This document shows positions 44,867 through 56,310 of a DNA stretch of 64,000 bases, piece after piece (position 1 is the stretch's first letter; each line of letters starts with the position of its first letter). The notes beneath the pieces are model-generated. The model did no database searches, had not been told where the DNA came from, and worked only from the letters and a program-made list of their open reading frames with translations. The stretch is from Aquatica leii. Taxonomy: Eukaryota > Arthropoda > Insecta > Coleoptera > Lampyridae. Made by a program: the position numbers and the translations under genes. The stretch is from NCBI GenBank assembly GCA_035610365.1, contig CM069438.1, positions 52,076,837-52,140,836 of the forward strand, written 5' to 3'.

Positions 44867-44869
44867 TGA

Positions 44870-47530
44870 CGTTACTTGGCTTTGGTTTATTTAATCGTAT
44901 ACATTTTTACAAAAATGTATTCCTTTTTATTTTTTGTTGCCGTATGAGTATTTGTAATTCTAATAATACTTTTCTGTTCGTTTTTTAGTAGTATGAGTTT
45001 TATTTTTGTTTGTTCAGTTTTTTCTCAAACTCAGACAAAACATTTGAAAAACTGCTTATTACGTAGACCTCGCTCAAAAACACTATAATTCATTGCTAGA
45101 TTGATTTTATATTGTTTTTAAAATTTTTTTTGAATAAACAAATAGTGTATCGGTTTTTGATACATCTTGGTCTACGTTTCAACAGTTACGTAAGTCATCA
45201 AGTATAAGAAGAAGAAAAAATTCTAAAAATCTCGATCAAGCAATATTTGTATGAATAAATCTGAACAAACAATTAAAAAAACAACTGTAGTTATCGATTT
45301 TATTCTTGTTTTATACCTAAAAATGACACAATTACGATGTCACTGCTTATCTCAATTATTTGCAAAAGTACTCTTCGATATTAAATATTTTTTGAAGTGT
45401 GTTTACAGTTTTTTTTAATTGATTTACTTTCCCGAGATCTAAATAAAGACGCCTAACAAAATCTGAAACAGAATAAAGAGTTTTTGGTTTTAAGAGTCTG
45501 TTTTGATTTTACTAATTTTTTTTTTAAATTCCAAAGTGATTGTTGGTCTTGATAACGACATTTTTTTTTAAATACGGAAATACATACCTAAATATCTATA
45601 ATATCATAATCTTGTAATTGATAAGACGCCTAAATGCGTCGTATTGAATGTTTTCTTGAGAAATAGAAGTAATAGGCTTAATCTTATGAGTAAGGAAAAA
45701 AAATTGTGTAAAGATCTATGCGACGATAGAGGACGTGTTCTCAAATTTTGTCATGAGTTTTTAGATTCTTTATTGGAATTTTGAGTCATTGAGATTTGGA
45801 CTTTAGATGTTAAGTTAGAAAAACTCGCAAAAAAGGAGATCTGCACTGAAAATTTTAGTTGAAGATTATTGCAAGCAAATACCAAAACAGATTAGACAGC
45901 TTGGCTCAGAACAACATTGTTCATTAATTGATAAAACAAACTTCAAAAAATCATAGAGTTATCACGTTGGCAATAAATAATTTATTAAAACAAAAACGCA
46001 TCTCATTGGATAGAAACGTTGTTAGCCAGCTGGATTATCTTTTCTACGGTTCTGGGTAGTATTTTTCTAACCTTTTCTGTCAAATTTAGATCCTTTTTTG
46101 ATTTCAAAGCAGATTTTATGTTGGTTTTGAATTACATTGTTTTGTTTTGAAAGAGAGTGAAGTAAGCCGGTTGTACAAATAAGATTCAGAAGCAATTGTC
46201 TCAGACTTTAGCATTTGTTGCAACTGCACTATGACTAAAATAAAAAATACGACACTTTGTTTTGATGAGTAATCATTATTGAAATGATTGATAACTCAGA
46301 GATTTTAATTGTTTATTAATCATTTGTTAATCTTAATATGTGTTTGACACGAAACATTTTTCAAAACACTACGAATAAAAATGATGGTAATAACAACTAT
46401 AACGATGAAGTGCATTTTTTCATTCTCTCCCTCTATTGTCTTGCAATTGAATTATGCAAGCTTTATTAAGATTGAAAAGGACATTTTCATAATTGATAAC
46501 TTCATATGCTTATTATTCCGTGCGTGGGACACCATTTATTAATCTCGCACATTACACTTTAGGTACCCTAGTGGTTACACAACTTCGATGTAATTATCTT
46601 TGCATGTGTTGCTTGCCAATTAAACGCTAGAAAAATTATGCTTATTTGTCTAAGTTGGATAATTTACCCGGAATTTCGTCAACCGTTCCGAAATTGACGT
46701 ATTTACCAGAATATAAAACGCAATTTACGCGAAATTATTTTTCACGAATCGAACGGTGGGAACCTGCGATAATTAAATAAAAAGTTTTATGCAGTCGACG
46801 TGTTGTCGACCTTTATATTTTTGATGTTTTTGTTTGCAGATGCGTTTAATTAATGGAAATGCAGATAATTGTGCAAACAGTTATGGTTTCTGAATTCGGT
46901 GAATGTTTGGATTTTATCGTCTGGGTATCTTAATAACGTCTAGTTAATGAACAACAGATTTAGTTAAAAGCGTTTTTTTTGTAGTGTTGAGCCTTCGCGT
47001 GGTGAAAATGCTATTTAAGTTTATTTATTTTACTTATAGTTAATTCATTTATTGAACTTTTGATAGTGACATGATTAAATCGAATATCGACAATGTATTC
47101 TTTTAAAGATATGAACAACTAACCTCTTTATCAATATCAGTATTTGTTAAGACTATAATGAGTCTTACTCTTTAAATGCGATGACATTTTTTTTGTTTGC
47201 GATTAATAACTTGTATTAATAGATTTTTTTCGTTTTGTCTGATTGATCTATTTGCTCTGGCTATATAAAAAGTATTTTAATGGAATACAAAAATTAGACC
47301 GTTATTTTGGACAATAAAAATTATTTTACATTAGGTTTACTCAGCAAATAACGTTTTATTTACGTAAAAATTTACGTTAATATAACGTACTTTTAACAAA
47401 AACGATTTTACTAGAACTATAACGTTAAATGTATATAAAAACGACATTGCATTTTTACTTACTTTGTTAAGTTAAATTTACGTATGACAAGTACGTAACT
47501 AACCCCTAATTTTTTACGTAAAAAAAACAA
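44870..47530. other. Unassigned AT-rich DNA
   Basis: No gene, tandem repeat or transposon end recognised. The part at about 46500-46900 is a little richer in GC and lower in homopolymers than its flanks, but it has no open frame of note. Confidence 0.5.
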
Positions 47531-47532
47531 TT

Positions 47533-47640
47533 ATGTTGTAACGATTTTTAAATCTAATTTATTTAAAACTAAATATTTACACGTTTAGAACTAATTACAT
47601 CTAACGATATTTAAGAAAAACATATCGATTAATTTATGTA
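47533..47640 (-). repeat. LTR-like sequence related to 7905-8015
   Basis: tgtaacg, taatttattta, acacgtttagaactaa and gatatttaagaaaaac follow one another in the same order as tgtaacg, taatttattta, acacgtttataactaa and gatatttaataaaaac at 7905-8007. This could be a solo LTR fragment of the same BEL family. The match fades after about 110 bases, so it is only a partial copy. Confidence 0.35.
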
Positions 47641-48059
47641 CCTATTACTATCACTAGGTTTGCACTTTTTAATTGCTAAAACTAATGCTTTTCTTATGTT
47701 AACAACTCGTACGCGACGTATTTATGTTTCACTAGCACTTATTTATTTTAACCGACAAAATCTTCTTCTCGACTCAATTCGAAAAACTAAACTCTCTTCG
47801 AATACTTTTTATATATTTCTGTTATCTGAGTCGAGAATTTTCCACACCTTTTGGTTATTGTCTTGATGTTGACAATAACTTTGAGACCGTTTCAATATAT
47901 ATGTATTTGATTTTGGTTTTATTAACGTATAATTAATGGATATTTATCAAATCGTTTATATTACGTTAAATATACGTTAATTTTAACCTAAAATGGATTA
48001 ATGGTAAGAATTATTACTTCAATGGTGTTTGTCTAGCGCTTCTACATTACGTTGCCTTG

Positions 48060-48720
48060 ATCCTTTTGTGCTCCTTTAATTTTTTTACTCTCTCAGCAGT
48101 TCTATTCTATCGTGTCCAGAAGCTTATTCCAAAGGACTTTTTTTAATTCGTCAGTAGTTAGCTTTAGTTTACCGAGAATCGTTGTGCGTTCCGTTTACTA
48201 TTTTTTGTATTTACACAGCAAATGCTGCAAATCTCGTCGTCCTCTAAGCATACACGGTATAAAGAGCTCTTTTGCAGTTTCATTTTATGCATATGTTTGT
48301 TAAGGTCACATTTGACTTTCTTTGTCATCAAGAGCGTGACTCTGTATATTGTAATTAGTTTTGTCATCCGTTTTCTGTCGTTTAGTAAACAGAACGATTA
48401 CTGTCTTGGTTTGATTTACTGATAGTTCTTTTTTTCTCCCATTTTCGACTGTGTTTAGTGCAATCTGCATTATGTCGGATACAGTTGCTTTAAACTTCCC
48501 GTTTGTAATAATGGTAAGATCGTCGACATATCGTAAAACGAATACCTCTCCGTTTTTAGTAGTAGGCCGTCTATGACGAGGCACCACAAAAGGGACGACA
48601 GTACTCTGCCTTGTGGGCATCCGCTAGCCACATTTCTACCGTACAAAGTAACTGTTACCGTCCGATGTCTGAGCATTACGTTGACCCAGTTGTTAACAAA
48701 CACGTCACCACGGCTAACTA
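48060..48720 (-). pseudogene. R1-like LINE, RT 3' part and C-terminal tail
   Basis: On the minus strand, VNNWVNVMLRHRTVTVTLYG leads to ASGCPQGRVLSSLLWCLVID (the GCPQGGVLSPLLWCLVVD block of insect LINEs). After a frame change, VFVLRYVDDLTIITNGKF has the catalytic YVDD (usual form YADD), followed by LSVNQTKTVIVLFTKRQK. A C-terminal Cys-bearing segment (CLEDDEICSICCVN) comes after a jump that removes the RT thumb. It is a broken remnant. The endonuclease and linker of the same kind of LINE lie to the right at 50.3-51.1 kb in the same orientation. Confidence 0.75.
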
Positions 48721-48889
48721 CGATGTCAATGAAGAAGCGTGGTTGAGTAACTATAAAAAAAATTTAAAAAAATACCTAGGCGCCACTCCACGTACTGAAA
48801 AAATCCTCGGCTTGGAGGCACCAAGAATATAATAAAAAGCAAGCAAGAACAAAGCGGTAGTAAATGTATAAAATCTAAAAAAAAAAAGA

Positions 48890-49115
48890 ACAAAGATGAA
48901 CTTTTATTTACTAATGTGTTGCTTCTCTCCTATTGGTTTTGCACTCTCTCACTCTCCGTGGCATCGATTCCAACTTCTTAAGTTATTGTGTCCCAAACAA
49001 TTCATGCCAGAGAGGTTCCTGTATCTGTAGAGGATTCGCTAAATTTACAGTGTTCTACCCATAATATCCCACACATGTTCAATAGGCGAAAACGGTTCAT
49101 AGAGTGTCTTGCTAT
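48890..49115 (-). pseudogene. Tc1-like transposase C-terminal scrap
   Basis: In broken frames the minus strand reads SPIEHVWDIMGRTL, with the Glu that is the third catalytic residue in Tc1 transposases. It ends with an equivalent of the MPRRVRECIxxRGGxTxY terminus (plus-strand tggcatcgattcc and following). It is about 70 codons long, with no terminal repeat seen. It is a relative of the Tc1 copy at 54.8-56.0 kb but is not identical to it. Confidence 0.6.
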
Positions 49116-49930
49116 GTAGTAATTACCGTAACTTCAAACTTTATCGATTTAACAATTAGTTAACTTACGTACAGTCGTAATTAATAACACCGCTCAAAGA
49201 AGAAAAACATGCAAAATCTCATTACTACCGAAGTTTCCCCGAGATCGAGCAGCAACAGTTACCACCCCTTAAGTATTTATAGTTGACAAAATGCGCAGTA
49301 GGCAAGCTTACGTATGACGATGTGCTCAAATCTGGCCTGATTACAATCAAACTGATTCAAAGAAACTTGACCGGTATCTAGTCAGCAGCTGTACCACACA
49401 AGTGTGTGTATGGCAGCGATCGCCATATAAAAATGTTGCCAAAACAAGCGTTTGAAGGCTACTGAACCTCTGTCAACAACAAATCCTTCTATTAAGAACA
49501 TACTAAGAGAGAGAGGACTTCCAAACCCTAGCAAACTCGCCAAAAGAAACTTTATAGTATTGCAGCAACATAGCTGACGACATCTCAACAAAATTTTACC
49601 TACAACCTCATTTCTGCTAGAACATCCCAACAACCAACGATAAAATCCAAATATAAAGAATAACGGTTCAGCGGAAAGCGTCATGAACAATCTAACGATT
49701 GCAGCAAAAATCAAGTAAATACTCCTCCGACTGCTTCTTCCCCCGAAACCGTCAATTTTCATCACGCATAGGCAACAGTGCCGTCGAGAAACCAGTGCCA
49801 ACGTGAATCATTTACAGCAAATTTTTGCTCTAGAGGTGTGATGTTTTTTTTTCTCTATTGCCATTGCAATAGAAGTGAAATTAATATTGACAAATGCTCT
49901 TTCAATATCTAGAAAAGGATCTACTGCAAT
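49116..49930. other. Unassigned DNA between the two R1-like pieces
   Basis: A 139-codon minus-strand frame at 49382-49801 is open but Cys-, Phe- and Leu-rich. It matches nothing I know, and the plus strand in the same place is equally unremarkable. I do not call a gene. Confidence 0.45.
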
Positions 49931-49934
49931 ATGA

Positions 49935-50157
49935 TTGTATTGGATTGTATTTTTATTGTATTGGATTGTATTGGATTGTATTGGATCGTATTAGATCGTA
50001 TTGGCTCGTATTGGATCGTATTGGTTCTTATTGGATCGTATTGGATCGTATTGGATCGCATTGGATCGTATTGGATCGTATTTGATCGTATTGGATCGTA
50101 TTGGATCGTATTGGATCGTATTGGATTGTATTGGATGGATTGGATTGTATTGGATTG
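49935..50157 (+). repeat. 10-bp minisatellite, consensus TTGGATCGTA
   Basis: About 22 units of ttggatcgta run in register, with edge variants ttggattgta at both ends and single-base variants inside (ttagatcgta, ttggctcgta, ttggttctta, tttgatcgta). Because 10 is not a multiple of 3, all three forward frames are open across it and encode the same 10-residue period. The three overlapping plus-strand frames are therefore artefacts. It is not the insect telomere repeat TTAGG. Confidence 0.95.
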
Positions 50158-50339
50158 CTGATCAGTCTGTAAGATTTTGTCTAGGCGTACGTAGGTTTTC
50201 TTGGATTTGGTATAAATACTACGTTGACAATCCGCCAGTAATTTGATATATGCGAAAGTGTTAAGCTGGCTATGAAAATTTTACATATTGCGTTAAATTC
50301 TACCAGTTCCTGAAGACTAAAAAGGTTTAAACGTTATTG

Positions 50340-51130
50340 ATTTTCCACTCTAAGTTTCTAGAATTAATTATTTTTCTCACTAAGGCTCAGTTCTTTTTGG
50401 GTTCCTGTGTGTTTGATACTTTTAGGTTCTTGTGCTTAGGAACTTCAGTTAACGATGAACACGGGAAGCATAGAACGGATGTTTTTAGTACGGTTATTGC
50501 TCAGAGCTTTTTAAAGGCGAGAACGTGTAGGTTTGTTTTTTACGTCCCTAACGTACGTTTTCCAAGAATCTCGCGATGTTTTTTAATAGCACTGTTGTAT
50601 GTCGTGAGGTTGGTTGTGTATTCATTCCAGTCTCCACTCTTTTTGATTGTGTTAAATAGCTTTCTAGTGCGTGCCCTTACTTCGTCAAGCACTCTGTTCC
50701 ACCAAGTTATTCTGTTGGGGGTTTGTTTGATTGTTTCCGGGCAGCTTGCTTCAAATGCGGATCGTATTGAATTAACAATACTGTCCGTCATTAATGTAAG
50801 CTCATGCGTCTATCTTGCAACTGTATGGCAGTCCCTCATTTGACGAGTTCCTCGAAAGATTCAATTTTAAATGGAAAGTATTTATGGCCAGATAAAAAAG
50901 GTTCATCTGATACATGAATTTGTTGTTTCTACTGCTAATCAGCTGCTGGATTTCTTCTGGCGGTGGTGGTTTGTTTGGATGCCTTTTTTACTACATATAT
51001 TTTAGTTGCCACTAAGTCTCTAGCACATACAATGGTGTTAAGTTTAAAGCATTCTCTACGATGATCCATGTGCGTAGGTTGTTCACAAGTTGGGCCGCAA
51101 GCAGCGATCTACCTGGACAGTTCAACCCTT
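50340..51130 (-). pseudogene. R1-like LINE, endonuclease end and linker
   Basis: On the minus strand IHVSDEPFF (about 50925-50895) corresponds to the WxVSxExSxSDHRxI block that closes the LINE endonuclease. It is followed by the endonuclease-RT linker: TIKQTPNRITWWNRVLDEVR, ARTRKLFNTIKKSGDWNEY and TTYNSAIKKHREILGK (50791-50540). Beyond a frame change the RT entry is faintly visible (SWKTYVRDVKNKPTRSRL). The RT palm is not here; it is found at 48.3-48.7 kb. The two may be parts of one insertion that has been interrupted. Confidence 0.75.
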
Positions 51131-53240
51131 TTATAACTCCATGTCTACTGAACAAGGCCAATATGCACCGAGGGCCACTGAAAATGCCTTGCAGTGATGT
51201 ATATTTATCTGAACGACTTTAATTTGATTTAATGAAATGAGATTTGCCGTTAGTGCGTTTCTTCTGACTTATATCCTTCGCCTCGTACAATTCGGTTCTT
51301 TGCTGTATTTTTTGAAAGTGACCTGCGTCTGGAGAGTAATCCTACAGAATCAGAAGTGCAGTTGGTTGGTTGGCTACTGCTTAGGATCTCTTGTTTATAA
51401 ACAGTACGTATTGAGTTTCTTTGGGGTCGCGTTTATTGCTAACCACCAGCAATGTTTCTGTAATATTGGTACAAAACAATACCAGTGTTCTGTACCGATA
51501 TTATTTTTAATAGTGTGGCCGGTTCCAGTACTGTACCCGGGACCCAAGTGGGAATTTTTTTGGATACAAGAAGGTCTATAAGATAAATAATCTCAATCTC
51601 TCTATCTTTCCCTAGAATTTTTTTTTGACGTGCTGACTAACTATTCTCTGGCTACTTCGTCTGCGCACGTTATTTTTAGGAATCTGTTTTTATAGGTGCG
51701 TTCCTGATTGGACTTAGCAAGTAACTGCACATAAATGCAAAAAATCACAAAACATCAATGTGCATCATACCTCAGCGATTCTTACAACAATCATCAATTT
51801 AATTTTTGTATTATTCCATAAAATAAGCTGATGACCTCCCATTCTGCCGTGTCTGCTAACCAAAATCAGTAAAGCAGCGACAGGCATCGTAACTCCAGTG
51901 TTCCATATTGCCACAACACTACAGCTTGAGCTGGAAGGGCTGCTTCGCGTGACAGTAGTATTGGAGTACGCACGGATTTGTGCCGCGTTTCCATCAGCTG
52001 CCAAAGTAAACAGTTAGTAAAGCTACGTAGCGTGGCACCTGATTTACTCTCTTATCTAATATCTGAGACGCGTCGTATAGGTTGGTGTTTTTTGTTACAA
52101 CCAAACAAATAAACAAAAAAACTGTTTTGCTTGTTAATACTAATGAATATGTACATGTTTTGCGGAATACTCGTTCTACAAATCTGCTTAAAAGTAAAAA
52201 ATACTGATTGCAATCTTGTTTTCTGAAAGAACATAAATAATAATAAATATTTATTGCAATTATTTTTGGAAACATAAATAAAACAAAAAGTGAGAGAAAA
52301 ACAACAAGGCTTTACAAAAATGCTACATCGATTATTGACTTATTGACCTCCCATAACTCAAAAACGAAACATCAAAAAATGCCAATAACCATGAAAACTT
52401 TTTGGGCTTACTATATGTTATTTTTTATAGTTCAGAACAATTTTGAAACCATTTGAGTAAATAAAAAAACTTATCAAAATTTATACTTATAATACATTCA
52501 TTGATCTTGATAAACACCTTCTCTTCTTGTACCAAAAAAAAAAGAAAGTTGTTTATACTGGCATTACGTAACAATTTACCAGATTTATATACACGAGCAA
52601 TTACAAAACAGTAGAATCAAAAACAGTAAACTGTGATTTTGATAACTAAGATCAAAAAAGCCGAACAAAAAACGGTTACATTTGATCCCAAAAAAAGTAT
52701 TAAATAAGACTCGATCCGGTTATACCGGTTTAGTTTAATCTTATATTTTTCGATTACCAAAAATAACTACGCTTATTTATTTATAGATTAATGTTTTTAG
52801 TTAGTCTTGGCAAGTTTCTTATTTCCTAAGTTAATTTTTAAACTTTGGTACGATAAAATTTATACATTATTGCCTTGGTAAAATATTGAATGAATAAAGT
52901 TTTGACGTAACGGCGGGAAAAAACATAACGTCACAGTTTTTGTTACCAAAAAAAATGGTACCAGTTTTAGCTGGTGATTACCCTTTTTTAAACTTTTTTG
53001 AGTTGTATACAGTTAGTGAGGCTGCTAAATCTTTATCTGTTTGACTTTTCGACTTCGAGTTTAGATGATACATGAAAACGTGACTATAAAGTCATGTTTT
53101 TAGTTTTATCTTGAAGCTAGTGTATTGCGTTAGTCTGCAATTCTTTTGTAAATTTATTGTTTCTTTGGTTGCGTCAATTTTCAAGAAAAAACAAAGTAAA
53201 AATACAGTTTTTCATTGAAGTGTAGTCATAGTCTGAATTG
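51131..53240. other. Unassigned DNA, mostly AT-rich
   Basis: Apart from the candidate exon at 51765-51997 I recognise nothing. From about 52010 to 53240 the sequence is A/T-rich with no frame of note. Confidence 0.45.
51765..51997 (-). CDS. Candidate exon with hydrophobic segment, unrecognised
   Basis: On the minus strand a good splice-acceptor sequence (tttactttggcag) ends at 51998. The following frame is open to a stop at about 51765. It encodes a Ser/Thr-rich stretch (NTTVTRSSPSSSSCS) followed by a membrane-like run (VVAIWNTGVTMPVAALLILV), then a basic residue. That layout resembles the end of a GPI-anchored or single-pass surface protein. GC content is above the local level. I know no match. 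It could equally be chance or part of an unknown element. No polyadenylation signal was identified with confidence. Confidence 0.3.
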
Positions 53241-53279
53241 CTTACCCGAAATAAAAATATATTTAGCTGTGTCTTCTTC

Positions 53280-54770
53280 TTCTGCTTTTTACTTTTTTTC
53301 ATCATCTTCTTCTTCGTCTCCTTCAATGTTTCTTTAATCCATTCTTGGTTTGTAGGTTTCTTCGGTTTCTTTCAATTGGCTTCTATCTTGAGCTCTTCTT
53401 TTTCACACCAAGCCCGCATGTTTTTTACATCGTCTTTCCATCTCATCTAATATTAGTTTCTTAGTTTTCCTTGTTCAATTTAATACGTTGACCTAAGTAT
53501 ATGTATTCGTCTATATTTCTATTTATTAGTTCAATCAATAGTTATGTTCATCTATATTTGTCATTACTTTAGTTTTTGTGGTGTGAATTCGTTTGGATTG
53601 TTCATTTAGTTCTTTTATCATCGTTTGTAGTTCTTCTTCGTCATTAGCCATCAGATGATGTCATCTGCATATTTGATATTGTTTAAAATGCTCTTTGTCT
53701 CTCAGTCAAATGTTCTAAAGATGCATTTCAATACTGCTATGAATAGTTTTGGGAAAAGGGAGTCTCCTTGTCTTACCCCTCTCTTTATTGAAACTTTTTC
53801 TACTTTCTGATCCTGCAACTCTATGTTAGTTATTGCATCTTGATAGATATTGTGTATCAGAGTGATGTATCTACAATCAACTTTGATTTTCCATAATGCT
53901 TTTTGGATGGCCCAATCTTTGATTGTGGCAAACAAATTTTGATAATCTATAAGTGCAATAAACAGATGCAGATGGTATTCATTTGCTTTCTCTATCATCA
54001 GTTTGAGAGTTGATCTGTGGTGCTAAAATTTTTCTTGAACCTGGTTCGTGTAATTTCTTTTATTTAGTCCGAATTGAATTTCGGTCTTCTTTCCCTTTTT
54101 TTTGGTTTTGTGTTCAAACTAATTTTTGTTTGTTTTGTGATATTACGTAATTAATTTCGTTTTTGATTTAACTATTTGGGCTAATCCAGATCTACTTATT
54201 TTGGTTTTTTTTGGAAGAAAGTATTCATTGCATATAGTTTTTCACGTTGTATAGTGTTACTCCGTTTGCATTTCTGTGTCTGTTTTCATATTTTCCCACC
54301 TTATCTTCTCGTTCTTCTGTCTTTTTGCCAAGCTTAGCGTTAAAGTCTCCGATGATAATTTTATATTTCGTCATCATTGTACGTTATGGTGGAAGCGTAT
54401 GTTTATTTCATTGCTTTGAACTTTTTTACCATTTCTATTGTGTTTCGGGAAACAATAAATCCAGTGCTATTTTTTTCACATTCATGGTACTATAGTGTGT
54501 TTTCTAACTGGAGTTTTATTGCTGCTTCTCCTTTTTTTCGTATCTTACTGGTGTTTTTTAATTCTTCTTCTAATTGTTAGACTATATCTGATTTACTGAA
54601 TTACTCAAGATTCTAACACTGTATGTTCTAATAAATAATTTCATGTTGTTTTGTTTAGTCTTCTTTCTTTCCTTTTGACAATTTTTTGTCCCCTCTCTTC
54701 TAAAATCCGTGGGACAAACCACTCTAATAGTGCAGGATTCTGGACTATCTGTCTTAACCGCCTGGGGTAT
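53280..54770 (-). pseudogene. RTE-like LINE: endonuclease and RT, decayed
   Basis: The endonuclease opens at about 54655 (FIRTYSVRILSNSVNQI, equal to the usual IGTYNVRTL block). It continues with TGFIVSRNTIEMVKKFKAMK, then YKIIIGDFNAKLGKKTEE and NRHRNANGVTLYNV (about 54375-54245). A jump leads to the RT: VQEKFXHHRSTLKLMIEKAN and FIALIDYQNLF (53998 onward). IDYQNLF stands for IDYEKAF, so the first catalytic Asp is kept. Next are YITLIHNIYQDAITNIEL and VSIKRGVRQGDSLFPKLFIA, the YADD box after a frame change (about 53680-53662), and IDEYIYLGQRI. A final block RWKDDVKNMRAWCEKEE ends near 53300. Stops are frequent. The 5' leader continues beyond the Tc1 insertion at 54774-56037. Confidence 0.78.
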
Positions 54771-54817
54771 ATATACTGACTTCCAGGAAAATTGCAACAC
54801 CTAGAACTTGTTAAACG
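54771..54817 (+). repeat. Left terminal inverted repeat of Tc1
   Basis: Starts atatactgacttccagg. It pairs with 55994-56040, mismatching at three positions (the seventeenth, twenty-eighth and thirty-seventh bases). Confidence 0.92.
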
Positions 54818-56037
54818 AAAATCTAGCCAGTAGTTTTTTGTTTCTTTCCTGTTGTTTCCATAGTAACAATAAATTTGAAGTAGTAGACCATTTAGTAATT
54901 CTTAATTTTGCAAATTGTTGTTGTTTGTTCACAATTTCATTCTAAACTTGATAAAAATGCCGAGAGTACGTCAACATCAACATTTTGTCTAATTAAGAGA
55001 TTTTGAACGTGGCCGTATTATTGGTATATAAGAGAGGCCGGACTTTCACTAAGAGAAATTGTTCGTCGTGTAAACCGAAATGTTTCATCGGTATTGAGAT
55101 GTTGGTCCAAATGGTCCGAGGAAGGGGTTCAACATCGTCGCTGTGGATCTTTTTTTTTGGCCACAAGAGACAGATTTTTAACAACTCGATCAATTGCAAA
55201 TGATTGGATGAGAGGTATAGGACTCAGAATGTCAATGTCATCTCTTTATCGCCGGATAAGATCTTATGGGTTGCGTTCATATCGTCCATTTTTATGTCTT
55301 CCTCTTACACCACTTGCATCAAATTGTGTTTAGTGACAAGTTCCGGGTTTGCTTGTAGGCCTACGATGGTTGTAGGAGGGTCAGACGGATGCGTGGAGAA
55401 CGTAAAAATCCAACATTTTTTGTGGAACGCAACACAGCCCTCACCAAGGAGTTATGATATGGGGTGCAATATGTTATGATAGCATGTCACCCTTGGTCTT
55501 TATTAACGGCAACCTAAACGCAGCTGGCTACATTGCTAATGCGCTACAACCAGTTGGGCTTCCATATCTTCAGGGGCTGCAAAATCTAATTTCCTAGAAG
55601 GATAATGCGCGCCCTCATACGGCAAGGACTACAACACGGTTTTTGGAAGAAGCTAACATTGTCGTCTTCTCATGGCCTGCTCGGTCGCCTGATTTGTCGC
55701 CCGTTAAACATGTATGGGATATGATTGGTAGGCGACTGGGTAATTTACCACACCTTCCAGATAACTTATACGATCTCCAGCTACGGATTCAAGAAGCTTG
55801 GGACGATATAGTACAAGCAGCTATAGATCACTTGATTGATAGCATGCCAAGACGTCTAAATGAGTGCATTACAAATCGTGGCGGAGCAGCTCATTGTTGA
55901 AAAAACTTTTTAAGCTTTTGTTCTTCTGTTTTTAAATTTTAATCATCACTTTGTTTCATGAAAATAGACGTTTCCTAAAAATTTCAATAAAATCGTTTAA
56001 CAACTTCTAGGTATTGCAATTTTTCTGGAAGTCAGTA
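54774..56037 (+). mobile_element. Complete Tc1-like element (1,264 bp), inactive
   Basis: Inverted repeats at 54771-54817 and 55994-56040 match over 47 bases with three mismatches. The element runs TACTGAC...GTCAGTA, with TA duplicated at 54772-54773 and 56038-56039, the target-site habit of Tc1/mariner. A single transposase frame fills it but is broken. The element splits the 5' leader of the minus-strand RTE-like LINE, so it is the younger of the two. Confidence 0.93.
54958..55899 (+). pseudogene. Tc1 transposase, frameshifted, catalytic Glu lost
   Basis: It starts MPRVRQHQHF at 54958 and is broken by stops near 54992 and a frame change near 55020. It continues AGLSLREIVRRVNRNVSSVL and CWSKWSEEGVQHRRCGS, the paired helix-turn-helix DNA-binding part. 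The catalytic core follows in several frames. VFSDKFRVCL holds the first Asp (codon 55335-55337), GAICYDSMSPLVFINGNLNA is the central block, and KDNARPHTARTTTRFLEE holds the second Asp. SPDLSPVKHVWDMIGRRLG is where the third catalytic Glu should stand (SPxEH), and it is Lys (AAA, 55706-55708). The C-terminus SMPRRLNECITNRGGAAHC ends at 55899. In a working copy this enzyme cuts and pastes the element at TA sites. Confidence 0.9.
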
Positions 56038-56040
56038 TAT
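55994..56040 (-). repeat. Right terminal inverted repeat of Tc1
   Basis: Reverse complement of 54771-54817 with three mismatches, ending gtcagtatat. Confidence 0.92.
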
Positions 56041-56310
56041 CTACGGAAATTTGACATTTTATAAGAAATAAGAAACGTTGGGGTTGAAACGCCACGCTGG
56101 CTAGACGGGTTGGCAAGCATAGTGGGTGTGGAGTGGAAATAAGGATAGAATTTGATTTCACCTCTTACATGGGGGCGGGGTGAAAAAACAAGGCTTGCGT
56201 AAGTAAGGTCGCTTCTCTTAAGTAGATTCGTCTTCTCTTGGGATCATGGAGGAGGAGTGTCTATCCTCTACCGAGAGTCCGCTAAATTAGTCTGCAGATA
56301 TTTTCTTCTG
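56041..56310 (-). pseudogene. 5' leader of the RTE-like LINE beyond Tc1
   Basis: This GC-richer stretch (accccgcccccatgtaagag then gtgaaatcaaattctatcct on the minus strand) continues, across the Tc1 insertion, into taccccaggcggttaagaca at about 54765. Both flanks read as one leader of the minus-strand LINE once the Tc1 element is skipped. I recall similar leaders in insect LINEs, but the assignment rests mainly on continuity and composition. Confidence 0.55.

Noticed and set aside
49382-49801. 139-residue minus-strand frame
   Set aside because: Open but unlike any protein known to me, and between transposon scraps. Chance openness is likely.
49894-50246. Three overlapping plus-strand frames encoding YWIVLDRIGS-type repeats
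   Set aside because: A 10-bp repeat without stops is open in every forward frame. There is no start context or domain, and all three frames cannot be real.
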